Assembly: GCA_044344715.1 (NCBI GenBank)
Contig: JBIJCI010000070.1
Span: forward strand, 1-5,722
DNA: 5,722 nt
Direction: 5' to 3'
DNA from: F1-60-MAGs027 sp044344715
GTDB lineage: Bacteria > Actinomycetota > Acidimicrobiia > Acidimicrobiales > Ilumatobacteraceae
The translations under genes were made by a program, and so were the position numbers. The notes below the pieces were generated by a model. The model ran no database searches. It was not told where the DNA came from and saw only the letters and a program-made list of their open reading frames with translations. Below, piece by piece: positions 1 through 5,722 of this stretch (the first letter of the stretch is position 1; each line of letters opens with the position of its first letter).

Positions 1-1162
1 GCCGTCGCTCCTTGCCGGCGACGATCGTGGACGCCTCGGTGAGCTGGTCGACTGCGCTGGCGACGAAGCCGATCGTGCCGTTCGCGGCGTGCACACCCTT
101 TACGATGCGACGACCGGTGGTCACCCACTCGGGTGACTTCTCGCCGGTCGGATCCACTCGAACGACGTGCGCGGTGCCGCGGTCCTCGGCGTAGGCGAGG
201 AGCGAACCGTCGTTCATCCAGATCGGCGGCACGCTTCCACCCGTGGTGGCAAACGTGCGGTCGAGCGCGCGCGACACCCATTGGCGCTTCTTGGTTGCCA
301 GCTCGAGCACCCCGACGTGGTCGTTCTGCGGTGAGGTGAGCGGGTCGTCGAATCCGATGAATGCGACGCGCGTTCCATCCGGGGAAACCGAGGGTTGGTA
401 GTACACGCCCTTGCGGTCGGTGAGTGCGGTGATCGATCCGTCCAGCTTCACGACGTGGAGGTCGGTCGCGAGGTCGACATCCCAGCCCTCGTGCAGCGCA
501 CCGCTGGTTACCACACCCGTCGAGTCGTGCAGCCACGACGGTGACGAGTGCTCGTACCTACCGGGGGTGAGGTTGCGCGGTGCGGCAGTGCCGTCGCTCG
601 GCACGACATACACGTGCTGCGGTCGGTCGAACACGAAGTCCTCACCGTTGAGGCGGGTGAAGAACGTCTCGATCTTGCGTGGCGACATCCAGGAGGCGTC
701 ATCCTTCGTGTACCGCTCGTCCTGGGTACGGGAGGTGAACGCAATCCACTTGCCGCACGGCGACCACTTGATCGCCCCCACTCCATCGGGCATCGTCGCA
801 ATCGTCCGGATCTCGCCGCTCGATCCGATCGGAATGATGCACAACGTGGTCTCGCCCTTCTTCTCGCTACGACCGCTCGTGAAGGCGAGCCAGGTGCCGT
901 CCGGCGACCAGCTCGGATTGCCATCGCGCTTCTCGCCTGCCGTCAACGGTCGCGGTGGAGTTGAGCCGTCGGAGGCCGCGAGCCACACTTGCGACCGGTA
1001 CTTGTTGGCCTTGTAGTCGACCCGAGTCACGACGTAGGCGAGGTGTTTTCCGTCGGGGGAGACGGCGGGCGACGACGCTCCGATCTGGCGGCCGACGATT
1101 CTCTCGGCGAGCTCGGCGTGCTTGGACGTGGTCGGGGGATTCGTTCGTGCGGGACTGCTCAT
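1..1162 (-). CDS. S9-family serine peptidase (prolyl oligopeptidase / acylaminoacyl-peptidase type), N-terminal part, cut by window edge
   Basis: This frame is open from an ATG at 1162 down to base 2 with no stop, giving 387 residues of an unfinished protein. The visible part is a beta-propeller built of WD40-like (PD40) repeats. Recognisable blade motifs are SPAVSPDGKHLAYVV (about residue 31), NPSWSPDGTWLAFTS (about 82), IKWSPCGKWIAFTS (about 131), QPSVSPDGTRVAFIG (about 256) and PPIWMNDGSLLAYA (about 312). This layout is typical of S9 peptidases of about 600-700 residues, in which the propeller precedes an alpha/beta-hydrolase domain carrying the Ser-Asp-His triad. That domain would lie beyond the left edge, so catalysis cannot be checked. 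The N-terminus is hydrophilic with no signal peptide, so a cytoplasmic peptidase acting on short peptides is inferred. The gene starts 10 bases after the adenosine deaminase stop codon and is probably co-transcribed with it. A protein with only a propeller (TolB-like) is the alternative, but the length and the residue 160-200 region fit S9 better. Confidence 0.85.
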   Translation of the reverse strand, partial: MSSPARTNPPTTSKHAELAERIVGRQIGASSPAVSPDGKHLAYVVTRVDYKANKYRSQVWLAASDGSTPPRPLTAGEKRDGNPSWSPDGTWLAFTSGRSEKKGETTLCIIPIGSSGEIRTIATMPDGVGAIKWSPCGKWIAFTSRTQDERYTKDDASWMSPRKIETFFTRLNGEDFVFDRPQHVYVVPSDGTAAPRNLTPGRYEHSSPSWLHDSTGVVTSGALHEGWDVDLATDLHVVKLDGSITALTDRKGVYYQPSVSPDGTRVAFIGFDDPLTSPQNDHVGVLELATKKRQWVSRALDRTFATTGGSVPPIWMNDGSLLAYAEDRGTAHVVRVDPTGEKSPEWVTTGRRIVKGVHAANGTIGFVASAVDQLTEASTIVAGKERR

Positions 1163-1172
1163 CCCGCCGACG

Positions 1173-2243
1173 CTAGTTGTTGCGCAGCGCGGCGTACCCG
1201 GGCTTGACGATTTCGTTGATGATCCGTAGGCGCTCTTCGAAGTGGGCGAATGCACTCTTGACCGAGTTGACGGTGATCCACTGGAAGTCGTCGAGTGTCC
1301 AGCCGAATGCCTCGGCGCACTGGACGAATTCGTGCGTCATCGACGTGTTGCTCATGAGGCGGTTGTCGGTGTTGAGGGTGACACGGAAGCGCAGGCGCCG
1401 GAGCATTCCGATCGGATGTGCGGCGATCGACGTGCAAACGCCGGTGTTCACGTTGGACGTGGGGCAGAGTTCGAGCGGCACGCGACGATCGCGGATGAAC
1501 TCCGCCAGCCGTCCGAGTTGCTCGTGTCCTGGCTCGCCGGTGATGTCGTCGACGATCCTCACCCCGTGCCCGAGGCGCTCGGCTCCGCAGAACTGGAGGG
1601 CCTCCCAGATGGAGGGTAGACCGAAGGCCTCGCCGGCATGGATCGTGGAGTGGAAATTCTCCCGCTGGACCAGCTGGAATGCATCGAGGTGGCGCGTCGG
1701 CGGGTGACCAGCCTCGGCACCGGCGATGTCGAATCCCACCACGCCCTCGTCGCGGAACCGAACGGCGAGTTGTGCGATCTCCTGGCTACGGGCCGCGGTG
1801 CGCATGGCGCAGAGAATCGTGTAGATCGTGAGGTTGGTGCCGGCAGCACCGCGGCGGAAGCCCGCGAGTACGGCGCGGACGATTTCATCGAGGGTGAGCC
1901 CGGCCTCGGTGTTCAGTTCGGGTGCGAAGCGGACCTCGGCGTACACGACGTTGTCAGCGGCGAGGTCCTGGGCGCACTCGAATGCCACCCGTTCGATCGC
2001 ATCACGGTGCTGCATGACCCCGACCGTGTGGGCGAAGGTCTCCAGGTACAGCACCAGGTCGTTGCGCTTCGCCCCGCGGTGGAACCACTTCTTGAGGTCG
2101 GCAACGTCGGTGGTGGGAAGCTTCGTGTAGCCGTATTCGTTGGCGAGCTCGATCACGGTCTCCGGTCGTAATCCACCGTCGAGGTGATCGTGCAGCAAGG
2201 CCTTCGGTGCACGGGCAAGCAGCTCGCGGAGCGGGGCCGACAT
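1173..2243 (-). CDS. add: Adenosine deaminase
   Basis: The complete 356-residue protein has the length usual for the adenosine deaminase family, metal-dependent TIM barrels that convert (deoxy)adenosine to (deoxy)inosine and ammonia in purine salvage. The active-site motifs appear in order. They are the zinc ligands H18 and H20 in LLHDHLDGGLRPE, the DIAGAE segment (172-177) near the ribose/base pocket, HAGE with H202 (zinc) and E205 (proton shuttle), RLGHG with H226, LCPTSN (259-264), and NTDN with D293 as the last zinc ligand. The residue after D293 is Asn294, where mammalian and E. coli enzymes have a second Asp. I believe TDNRLMS is common in actinobacterial members, so this is probably a subfamily trait. 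The ATG at 2243 has no Shine-Dalgarno sequence but has TAGAAT six bases upstream, which fits a leaderless mRNA. The gene heads a likely two-gene operon with the S9 peptidase and is divergent from the GH3 gene. Related deaminases of other purine compounds are a less likely alternative. Confidence 0.93.
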   Translation of the reverse strand: MSAPLRELLARAPKALLHDHLDGGLRPETVIELANEYGYTKLPTTDVADLKKWFHRGAKRNDLVLYLETFAHTVGVMQHRDAIERVAFECAQDLAADNVVYAEVRFAPELNTEAGLTLDEIVRAVLAGFRRGAAGTNLTIYTILCAMRTAARSQEIAQLAVRFRDEGVVGFDIAGAEAGHPPTRHLDAFQLVQRENFHSTIHAGEAFGLPSIWEALQFCGAERLGHGVRIVDDITGEPGHEQLGRLAEFIRDRRVPLELCPTSNVNTGVCTSIAAHPIGMLRRLRFRVTLNTDNRLMSNTSMTHEFVQCAEAFGWTLDDFQWITVNSVKSAFAHFEERLRIINEIVKPGYAALRNN

Positions 2244-2249
2244 GACGGA

Positions 2250-2255
2250 ATTCTA
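2250..2255 (-). promoter_or_regulatory. Candidate -10 element for leaderless transcription of the adenosine deaminase gene
   Basis: Read on the minus strand this hexamer is TAGAAT, one base from the TATAAT consensus. Exactly six bases (2244-2249) separate it from the ATG at 2243-2241, so transcription would begin at or next to the A of the start codon. There is no purine-rich ribosome-binding site before the ATG, which agrees with a leaderless message, a common arrangement in actinobacteria. No recognisable -35 hexamer sits 16-18 bases upstream. Confidence 0.55.
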
Positions 2256-2257
2256 CG

Positions 2258-2271
2258 GACGATTCATCGTC
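2258..2271. repeat. Perfect 14-base inverted repeat between divergent promoters, possible operator
   Basis: GACGAT and ATCGTC form perfect inverted six-base arms around a two-base centre. The repeat begins two bases from the -10-like hexamer of the leftward gene and directly abuts the one of the rightward gene, so a bound dimeric regulator could block both promoters. This placement is the main reason to call it an operator. The arms do not match a regulator site I know, such as the GC-centred palindromes of LacI-type sugar repressors, and no regulator gene is in the window. CGAT-type palindromes are frequent in this DNA, so chance remains possible. Confidence 0.4.
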
Positions 2272-2277
2272 TAACGT
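2272..2277 (+). promoter_or_regulatory. Candidate -10 element for leaderless transcription of the GH3 gene
   Basis: TAACGT keeps the conserved TA...T pattern of actinobacterial -10 elements but matches TATAAT at only three of six positions. It ends seven bases before the GTG at 2285, the spacing expected for a leaderless message. No Shine-Dalgarno sequence precedes the GTG, and no -35 hexamer was recognised. This is weaker than the opposing element and rests mainly on position. Confidence 0.35.
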
Positions 2278-2284
2278 CGCTCGT

Positions 2285-4780
2285 GTGACGGACGAATCGC
2301 GCGTGGCGGCCAGACTTTCGGCGCTCACGCTCGAGGAGAAGTGTCGACTGTTGTCGGGCGCATCCTCGTGGCGCACCAACGGGATACCGAGGATTGGCAT
2401 CCCAGCCCTCAAGATGTCGGACGGACCCAATGGCGTGCGTGGTGAGTCGCTCGGTCCGAACCGGACACCCGGTCTCAGTATCCCCACGTCGATCGTGATC
2501 GGAGCAGGCTGGGACCGCGACATTGCGCACCAGCTCGGCGTGTTGCTCGGCCGCGAGGCACGACGCAAGGCGGTGCACGTGGTGCTCGCACCCACCGTCA
2601 ACCTGCACCGGACGCCCATCGGCGGACGGACGTTCGAATGTTTGAGCGAGGATCCCGAGCTGTCGGCACAGCTCGCCTGCGCGATCGTCCGCGGTGTGCA
2701 GTCGCAGGACGTTGCCGTCACCGTCAAGCACTTCGCGGGTAACGACACCGAGGTCGACCGCATGACGGTCGATGCCCGTATCGACGAGACCACGCTGCGC
2801 GAGTTTTACCTGCGTCCGTTCGAGGCCTCGGTGATCGATGCCGGGGCATGGGGCGTGATGAGCAGCTACAACAAGTTGAACGGTCACCATGCGGCGAACA
2901 ACCACGAGTTGCTTCACGGGATCCTCCGCGTCGATTGGGGGTACGACGGATTCGTCGTCTCCGACTGGTTCGGCGCGCACGACACCATCGAGTCGATCCG
3001 GGCGGGCCTCGACGTTCCGATGCCGGGTCCGTCGACGATCTACGGCAAGCGTCTCGTGCGTGCCGTGCAGGATGGCAGCATCACCGAGTCGGAGGTCGAC
3101 GAGCGCGTCCGAACCGTCCTGCGTCTGGTCGAGCGCACGCGGGCCGACGAACGCCCGGCATCGAGCCCGGAGCGCACGGTGGACGACGGTGCCGAGCGCG
3201 CAATCGTGCGTGCCGCTGCGGTCGCCGGGACGGTCCTCGTCAGCAACCGTGATGCATCGCTGCCGATCGAGCCGGGCAGCGTGCGATCGATCGCCGTTCT
3301 CGGACCGAATGCCAAGTTCACGCGCACCCAGGGCGGCGGTTCGTCGAGCCTCCAGGCCATCGAGACGAGCACGATCCTGGCCGGGCTCGAGGAGCGGTTC
3401 GGCGGCGACGTCGTCGCGTGGCGGCAGGGGACGTCGATCGACAAGTTGGCACCGGTCGTCGAATCGGAACGTCTGCGTTCGGCCGACGGTGGCGTCGGTT
3501 GGCGCGTCGATTACCACGACCGCGACGAGGTCGCGGCCGTTCCGCGTCGCAGGGATACGACGCTGCGATCGGCGCTCTCGTTCTTCGGCGCCGCACCGCC
3601 GGGGGTCGATCCGTACGACTTCACCGTCGTGATGTCGGGTGACTTCATACCGGATACCGACGGAATGCACGACGTGTCGCTGGTGATCACGGGCATGGGC
3701 TCCCTGCGGGTGAACGGCGAGCTGTTGGTCGACGATCCGCAAGGGTTGCTACCGCGCAGTCGCGAGTTCTTCGGATTCGGGTGCGAGGAGCAGGTGCACG
3801 GTGTGCCGATGAAGAAGGGCGTCCCCGTCCGGTTCGAGGCACGAATGCGCACCCGCGCCGGCTTCAGCGCACTGCGGGTCGGGGTGCGCGCCCCCGAGGA
3901 TCCGACCGAGTTCGACCGAGCCGTGCAGCTCGCCGCAGCCAGCGACGTCGCGATCGTGGTGGTCGGCACCAACGACGAGTGGGAGACCGAGGGTCACGAC
4001 CGCGACACCATCGCACTCCCGGGTCGGCAGGACGAACTCGTGGAGCGGGTCGCTGCAGTCAACCCGCGCACCATCGTGGTGGTGAACGCCGGCGCACCGG
4101 TTGCAATGCCCTGGATCAACGACGTGGGTTCGGTACTCATCGGATTCTTCGGCGGGATGGAGATGGGCCGTGCGATCGCCGGTGTGATCGCGGGCGACGC
4201 CGATCCCGGCGGGAGACTGCCCGTTGCATACCCGGAACGGCTCGAGGACTCGCCGGCGATGCGCGACTACGCACCGGTCGACGGTGTGCAGCGGTACTCG
4301 GAGGGCGAGTGGTTCGGCTGGCGTGGACAGGCGCGCGCGGGCGTCGCGCCGCTCATTCCGTTCGGCCACGGTCTCAGCTACGGCGAGGCGGCATGGGGTG
4401 CACCGCGGGTGATTGTTGATCGTGCGTGGCCACGCTGCGCGGTGACCGTTCCCGTCAGCTGTACGTCGTCCCGACCCGTGACCGTGGTGGTGCAGTGCTA
4501 CGTGCGTCCCGCCGGCGACCCGAACCCACCGCGGCTCGCGGGATGGACCAAGCATGCCGTGACTACGGGTTCGCATCGTGACTTCGTCGTCGACGTGCCC
4601 TGGACGGCCTTCCGACGGTGGAATCCGCGGACACGTTCGTGGCGGGTTGCGGGCGGCAGGTGGGAGGTACTCGTCGCAGCGTCGAGTCTCGACGTGCGGG
4701 CAGAATTCACGGTCGAGATCGACGAATCCGAATCGGCCCCTTCGCGCGGCTCGGATCAACCACCCGTCCGCCCTGCGTGA
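2285..4780 (+). CDS. Beta-glucosidase, glycoside hydrolase family 3, with PA14 insertion and FnIII-like C-terminus
   Basis: This 831-residue protein shows the full GH3 layout. A TIM-barrel domain spans about residues 10-290 and an alpha/beta sandwich begins near 300. The sandwich is interrupted by a PA14 domain (about 403-540, core MSGDFIPDTDGMHDVSLVITG followed by LRVNGELLVDD). It resumes to about 650, and an FnIII-like domain follows PFGHGLSYG (about 692-810). The nucleophile is expected to be D227 in VVSDWFG. Substrate-binding motifs are HRTPIGGRTFECLSEDP (108-124) and VKHFAGND (147-154). The acid/base Glu should lie in GTNDEWETEGHDR (561-573). PA14-bearing GH3 enzymes remove beta-glucosyl or related residues from the non-reducing end of oligosaccharides, plant glycosides or glycosylated natural products; the substrate here cannot be read. 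There is no signal peptide, so it probably acts in the cytoplasm. The GTG start leaves 13 residues before the conserved LTLEEKCRLLSG; a GTG at 2303 is an alternative. The last 24 residues lie beyond the FnIII core and overlap the opposing gene. Confidence 0.95.
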   Translation: MTDESRVAARLSALTLEEKCRLLSGASSWRTNGIPRIGIPALKMSDGPNGVRGESLGPNRTPGLSIPTSIVIGAGWDRDIAHQLGVLLGREARRKAVHVVLAPTVNLHRTPIGGRTFECLSEDPELSAQLACAIVRGVQSQDVAVTVKHFAGNDTEVDRMTVDARIDETTLREFYLRPFEASVIDAGAWGVMSSYNKLNGHHAANNHELLHGILRVDWGYDGFVVSDWFGAHDTIESIRAGLDVPMPGPSTIYGKRLVRAVQDGSITESEVDERVRTVLRLVERTRADERPASSPERTVDDGAERAIVRAAAVAGTVLVSNRDASLPIEPGSVRSIAVLGPNAKFTRTQGGGSSSLQAIETSTILAGLEERFGGDVVAWRQGTSIDKLAPVVESERLRSADGGVGWRVDYHDRDEVAAVPRRRDTTLRSALSFFGAAPPGVDPYDFTVVMSGDFIPDTDGMHDVSLVITGMGSLRVNGELLVDDPQGLLPRSREFFGFGCEEQVHGVPMKKGVPVRFEARMRTRAGFSALRVGVRAPEDPTEFDRAVQLAAASDVAIVVVGTNDEWETEGHDRDTIALPGRQDELVERVAAVNPRTIVVVNAGAPVAMPWINDVGSVLIGFFGGMEMGRAIAGVIAGDADPGGRLPVAYPERLEDSPAMRDYAPVDGVQRYSEGEWFGWRGQARAGVAPLIPFGHGLSYGEAAWGAPRVIVDRAWPRCAVTVPVSCTSSRPVTVVVQCYVRPAGDPNPPRLAGWTKHAVTTGSHRDFVVDVPWTAFRRWNPRTRSWRVAGGRWEVLVAASSLDVRAEFTVEIDESESAPSRGSDQPPVRPA
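4680..4694. repeat. 15-base palindrome (possible hairpin) just past the DUF2256/DUF3253 stop
   Basis: CGTCGAGTCTCGACG has perfect seven-base arms around one central base. As RNA it could form a six-base-pair stem with a three-base loop. On the minus strand it lies 12 bases after the stop codon at 4709-4707, where a terminator for the leftward operon could sit. It is followed by no T-run, so it is not a classical intrinsic terminator. It also encodes A-S-S-L-D-V near the end of the GH3 FnIII-like domain, so it may be a by-product of coding constraint. Confidence 0.25.
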
Positions 4781-5081
4781 TCTCCACGGCGCCGCGCGCC
4801 ACCAGTCGTCGTGCCGCCATTCGTGCGGGCTCCATCAGCTCCTGCCAGTCGTCGCCACCGACGCTTCGTGCCGCCTCGGACGGACAGATTGAGGCGTCGC
4901 GCGCCCGCGCCGATAGCAACTCGACGATCGCGATCTCCAGACGCTCGTCGACGCTGCCGAGTCTCGTTCCCCGGCAGGAATCCGAGCAGTACTTCACCTG
5001 GTTCCAGTTGCGCGCCCACTTCGCCCGCCACTGCATCGTGCGTCCGCACCGCTCGCACGTCTTCTCCGGTCGGTCACCCAT
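4707..5081 (-). CDS. Small zinc-finger-like protein with DUF2256 and DUF3253 domains, function unknown
   Basis: The 124-residue product joins two conserved domains of unknown function. Residues 7-37 match DUF2256 (KTCERCGRTMQWRAKWARNW..VKYCSDSCR). C9, C12, C32 and C36 form a CxxC...CxxxC set that probably binds zinc. Residues 46-121 match DUF3253, with SICPSEAARSVGGDDWQELM followed by ITQGGRVVDPSRAKGPIRIR. Its predicted helices followed by a short strand pair look like a winged helix, so nucleic-acid binding is a reasonable inference but unproven. I recognise this fusion as a standalone bacterial protein and know no assigned function. The ATG sits inside the end of the upstream dehydrogenase gene (ATGGGTGA), so translation is probably coupled. 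The 3' end, covering residues 101-124 and including the conserved GPIRIR motif, lies opposite the last codons of the GH3 gene. Because conserved residues lie in the overlap, this end is genuine. Confidence 0.9.
   Translation of the reverse strand: MGDRPEKTCERCGRTMQWRAKWARNWNQVKYCSDSCRGTRLGSVDERLEIAIVELLSARARDASICPSEAARSVGGDDWQELMEPARMAARRLVARGAVEITQGGRVVDPSRAKGPIRIRRSRP
5074..5081 (-). promoter_or_regulatory. Eight-base stop/start overlap (ATGGGTGA), likely translational coupling
   Basis: On the minus strand the downstream gene's ATG (5081-5079) precedes the dehydrogenase stop TGA (5076-5074) by two bases. No convincing Shine-Dalgarno sequence lies just upstream of this ATG. Ribosomes finishing the dehydrogenase would therefore be well placed to re-initiate. 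The overlap indicates co-transcription of both genes. Confidence 0.6.
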
Positions 5082-5722
5082 CCAGGCGCCAGATGGTGCC
5101 GCTCAGCGACAATACGAAGATCGCGTCGTTCGCACGAACCACGGCAGATGGTGAGTCGACGTCGGCGAAGTGCAACTGCATCGTCGGGTCGGGTTCGTCG
5201 GTGGCGATCGACCACACGCGACCGCTGCAGTAGTCGGCGAAGAGATAGCGACCTGCCAGTGCACCGGTGGTGGCCACGGCACCTCCGCTCACCGAGCAGC
5301 CGTCATCACCGTGCCGGTACACCACGACCGGGGGAGTGTGGTCGGGGCTCGACTGGTCGTCGTTGAAGCGCACGTTGCCCTCGTAGGCGCTCCACCCGAA
5401 GTCGACCGGCGTCGTCGTGCGGGACACGTCGTTCAGGACGCTCACCTCTTCCCACTCGTTCTGTCCGACATCGGCCAGCCAGAGCCTGTCCTCGAAAAGG
5501 TCGACACGCCACGGATTACGCAGCCCCTTGGCGATGATCGAGGTCGTCCCGTCGCGCGGATCCAAACGCACGACCTTCCCGAGCAACGATGCACCGTCGA
5601 GGGCGAGACGCTGTGGGTCGTCGGCGGAACCGCCGTCGCCCATCGGCACGAGCAAGGTGCCGGTCTGCTCGACGACGATGTCGCCGGCATTGTGGTTGCG
5701 GTACGGCTGGGGAACCAAAAGC
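5074..5722 (-). CDS. PQQ-dependent sugar dehydrogenase (glucose/sorbosone dehydrogenase family), C-terminal part, cut by window edge
   Basis: The last 215 residues of a longer protein are visible; the frame runs off the right edge with no genuine start. Family motifs appear in order: PYRNHNAGD (fragment residues 6-14), GDGGSADDP (28-36), SLLGKVVRLDP (45-55), GLRNPWRVDLF (66-76), DVGQNEWEEV (84-93), DFGWSAYEG (107-115), YRHGDDGCSVSGG (135-147) and GRYLFADYCSGRVW (157-170). These belong to the six-bladed propeller of soluble aldose/sorbosone dehydrogenases, which oxidise sugars with bound PQQ outside the cytoplasm. The N-terminal part, with the signal peptide and the catalytic His of characterised members, is outside the window, so export and PQQ use are inferred from family. 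C142 and C165 could form a disulfide, as in an exported protein. HNAGD departs slightly from the usual HNGG. The gene is followed, with an eight-base overlap, by the DUF2256/DUF3253 gene. Confidence 0.92.
   Translation of the reverse strand, partial: LLVPQPYRNHNAGDIVVEQTGTLLVPMGDGGSADDPQRLALDGASLLGKVVRLDPRDGTTSIIAKGLRNPWRVDLFEDRLWLADVGQNEWEEVSVLNDVSRTTTPVDFGWSAYEGNVRFNDDQSSPDHTPPVVVYRHGDDGCSVSGGAVATTGALAGRYLFADYCSGRVWSIATDEPDPTMQLHFADVDSPSAVVRANDAIFVLSLSGTIWRLDG

Noticed and set aside
411..1016. A 201-codon plus-strand open frame opposite the S9 peptidase
   Set aside because: The minus-strand frame shows clear propeller repeats; this frame has no recognisable motif and is explained as its complement.
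1638..2171. A 177-codon plus-strand open frame opposite adenosine deaminase
   Set aside because: It is the complement of a gene with all deaminase motifs and shows no domain of its own.
2264..3742. A 492-codon open frame on the minus strand opposite the GH3 gene
   Set aside because: It is rich in Arg, His and Asp with no recognisable domain, and lies opposite a gene with intact GH3 motifs. Long antisense frames are expected in GC-rich coding DNA.
3749..4759. A 336-codon minus-strand open frame opposite the end of the GH3 gene
   Set aside because: Its composition is that of a shadow frame, it has no domain signature, and it conflicts with the well-supported GH3 and DUF3253 genes.
5716..5718. 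A TTG that could serve as a start for the dehydrogenase frame at the right edge
   Set aside because: It lies inside a conserved family segment leading to PQPYRNHN, and the protein must extend further upstream to hold the rest of the propeller.
1..5722. A hidden mobile element, CRISPR array, tRNA or defence system
   Set aside because: No repeat arrays, transposase or integrase motifs, terminal repeats or cloverleaf patterns were seen, and every long stretch is explained by ordinary metabolic genes.

Overview
The window is densely coding DNA, GC-rich by eye, from what looks like a free-living high-GC Gram-positive bacterium. An actinobacterium is most likely; the acidimicrobial (Ilumatobacter-like) branch is a guess. 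The reasons are the codon bias, the -10-like hexamers placed for leaderless transcription, and the actinobacterial style of the adenosine deaminase and the DUF2256/DUF3253 protein. No tRNA, rRNA, CRISPR array, insertion sequence or prophage feature was seen, and there is no non-coding stretch over 50 bases.

Layout. Positions 1-1162 (minus strand) hold the N-terminal beta-propeller part of an S9-family serine peptidase, cut by the left edge before its catalytic domain. Ten bases upstream of it lies a complete adenosine deaminase gene (1173-2243, minus), and the two look like one operon. A 41-base divergent intergenic region (2244-2284) follows. It holds a -10-like hexamer on each strand, placed 6-7 bases before each start codon, with a perfect 14-base inverted repeat between them. 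Rightward, 2285-4780 encodes a complete 831-residue GH3 beta-glucosidase with a PA14 insertion and a C-terminal fibronectin-III-like domain, and no signal peptide. Its last 74 bases overlap, tail to tail, a minus-strand gene (4707-5081) for a small zinc-finger-like protein with DUF2256 and DUF3253 domains. That gene overlaps by 8 bases the 3' end of a PQQ-dependent sugar dehydrogenase (glucose/sorbosone dehydrogenase-like) gene, which runs off the right edge.

Function. The genes suggest scavenging and catabolism: peptide hydrolysis, purine nucleoside deamination, intracellular glycoside hydrolysis and extracytoplasmic sugar oxidation. There is no obvious single pathway. The parts most worth a second look are the compact divergent promoter region, the 24-codon antisense overlap at the 3' end of the beta-glucosidase, and the coupled DUF2256/DUF3253 gene of unknown function. 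I did not find a convincing novel defence or mobile system here.
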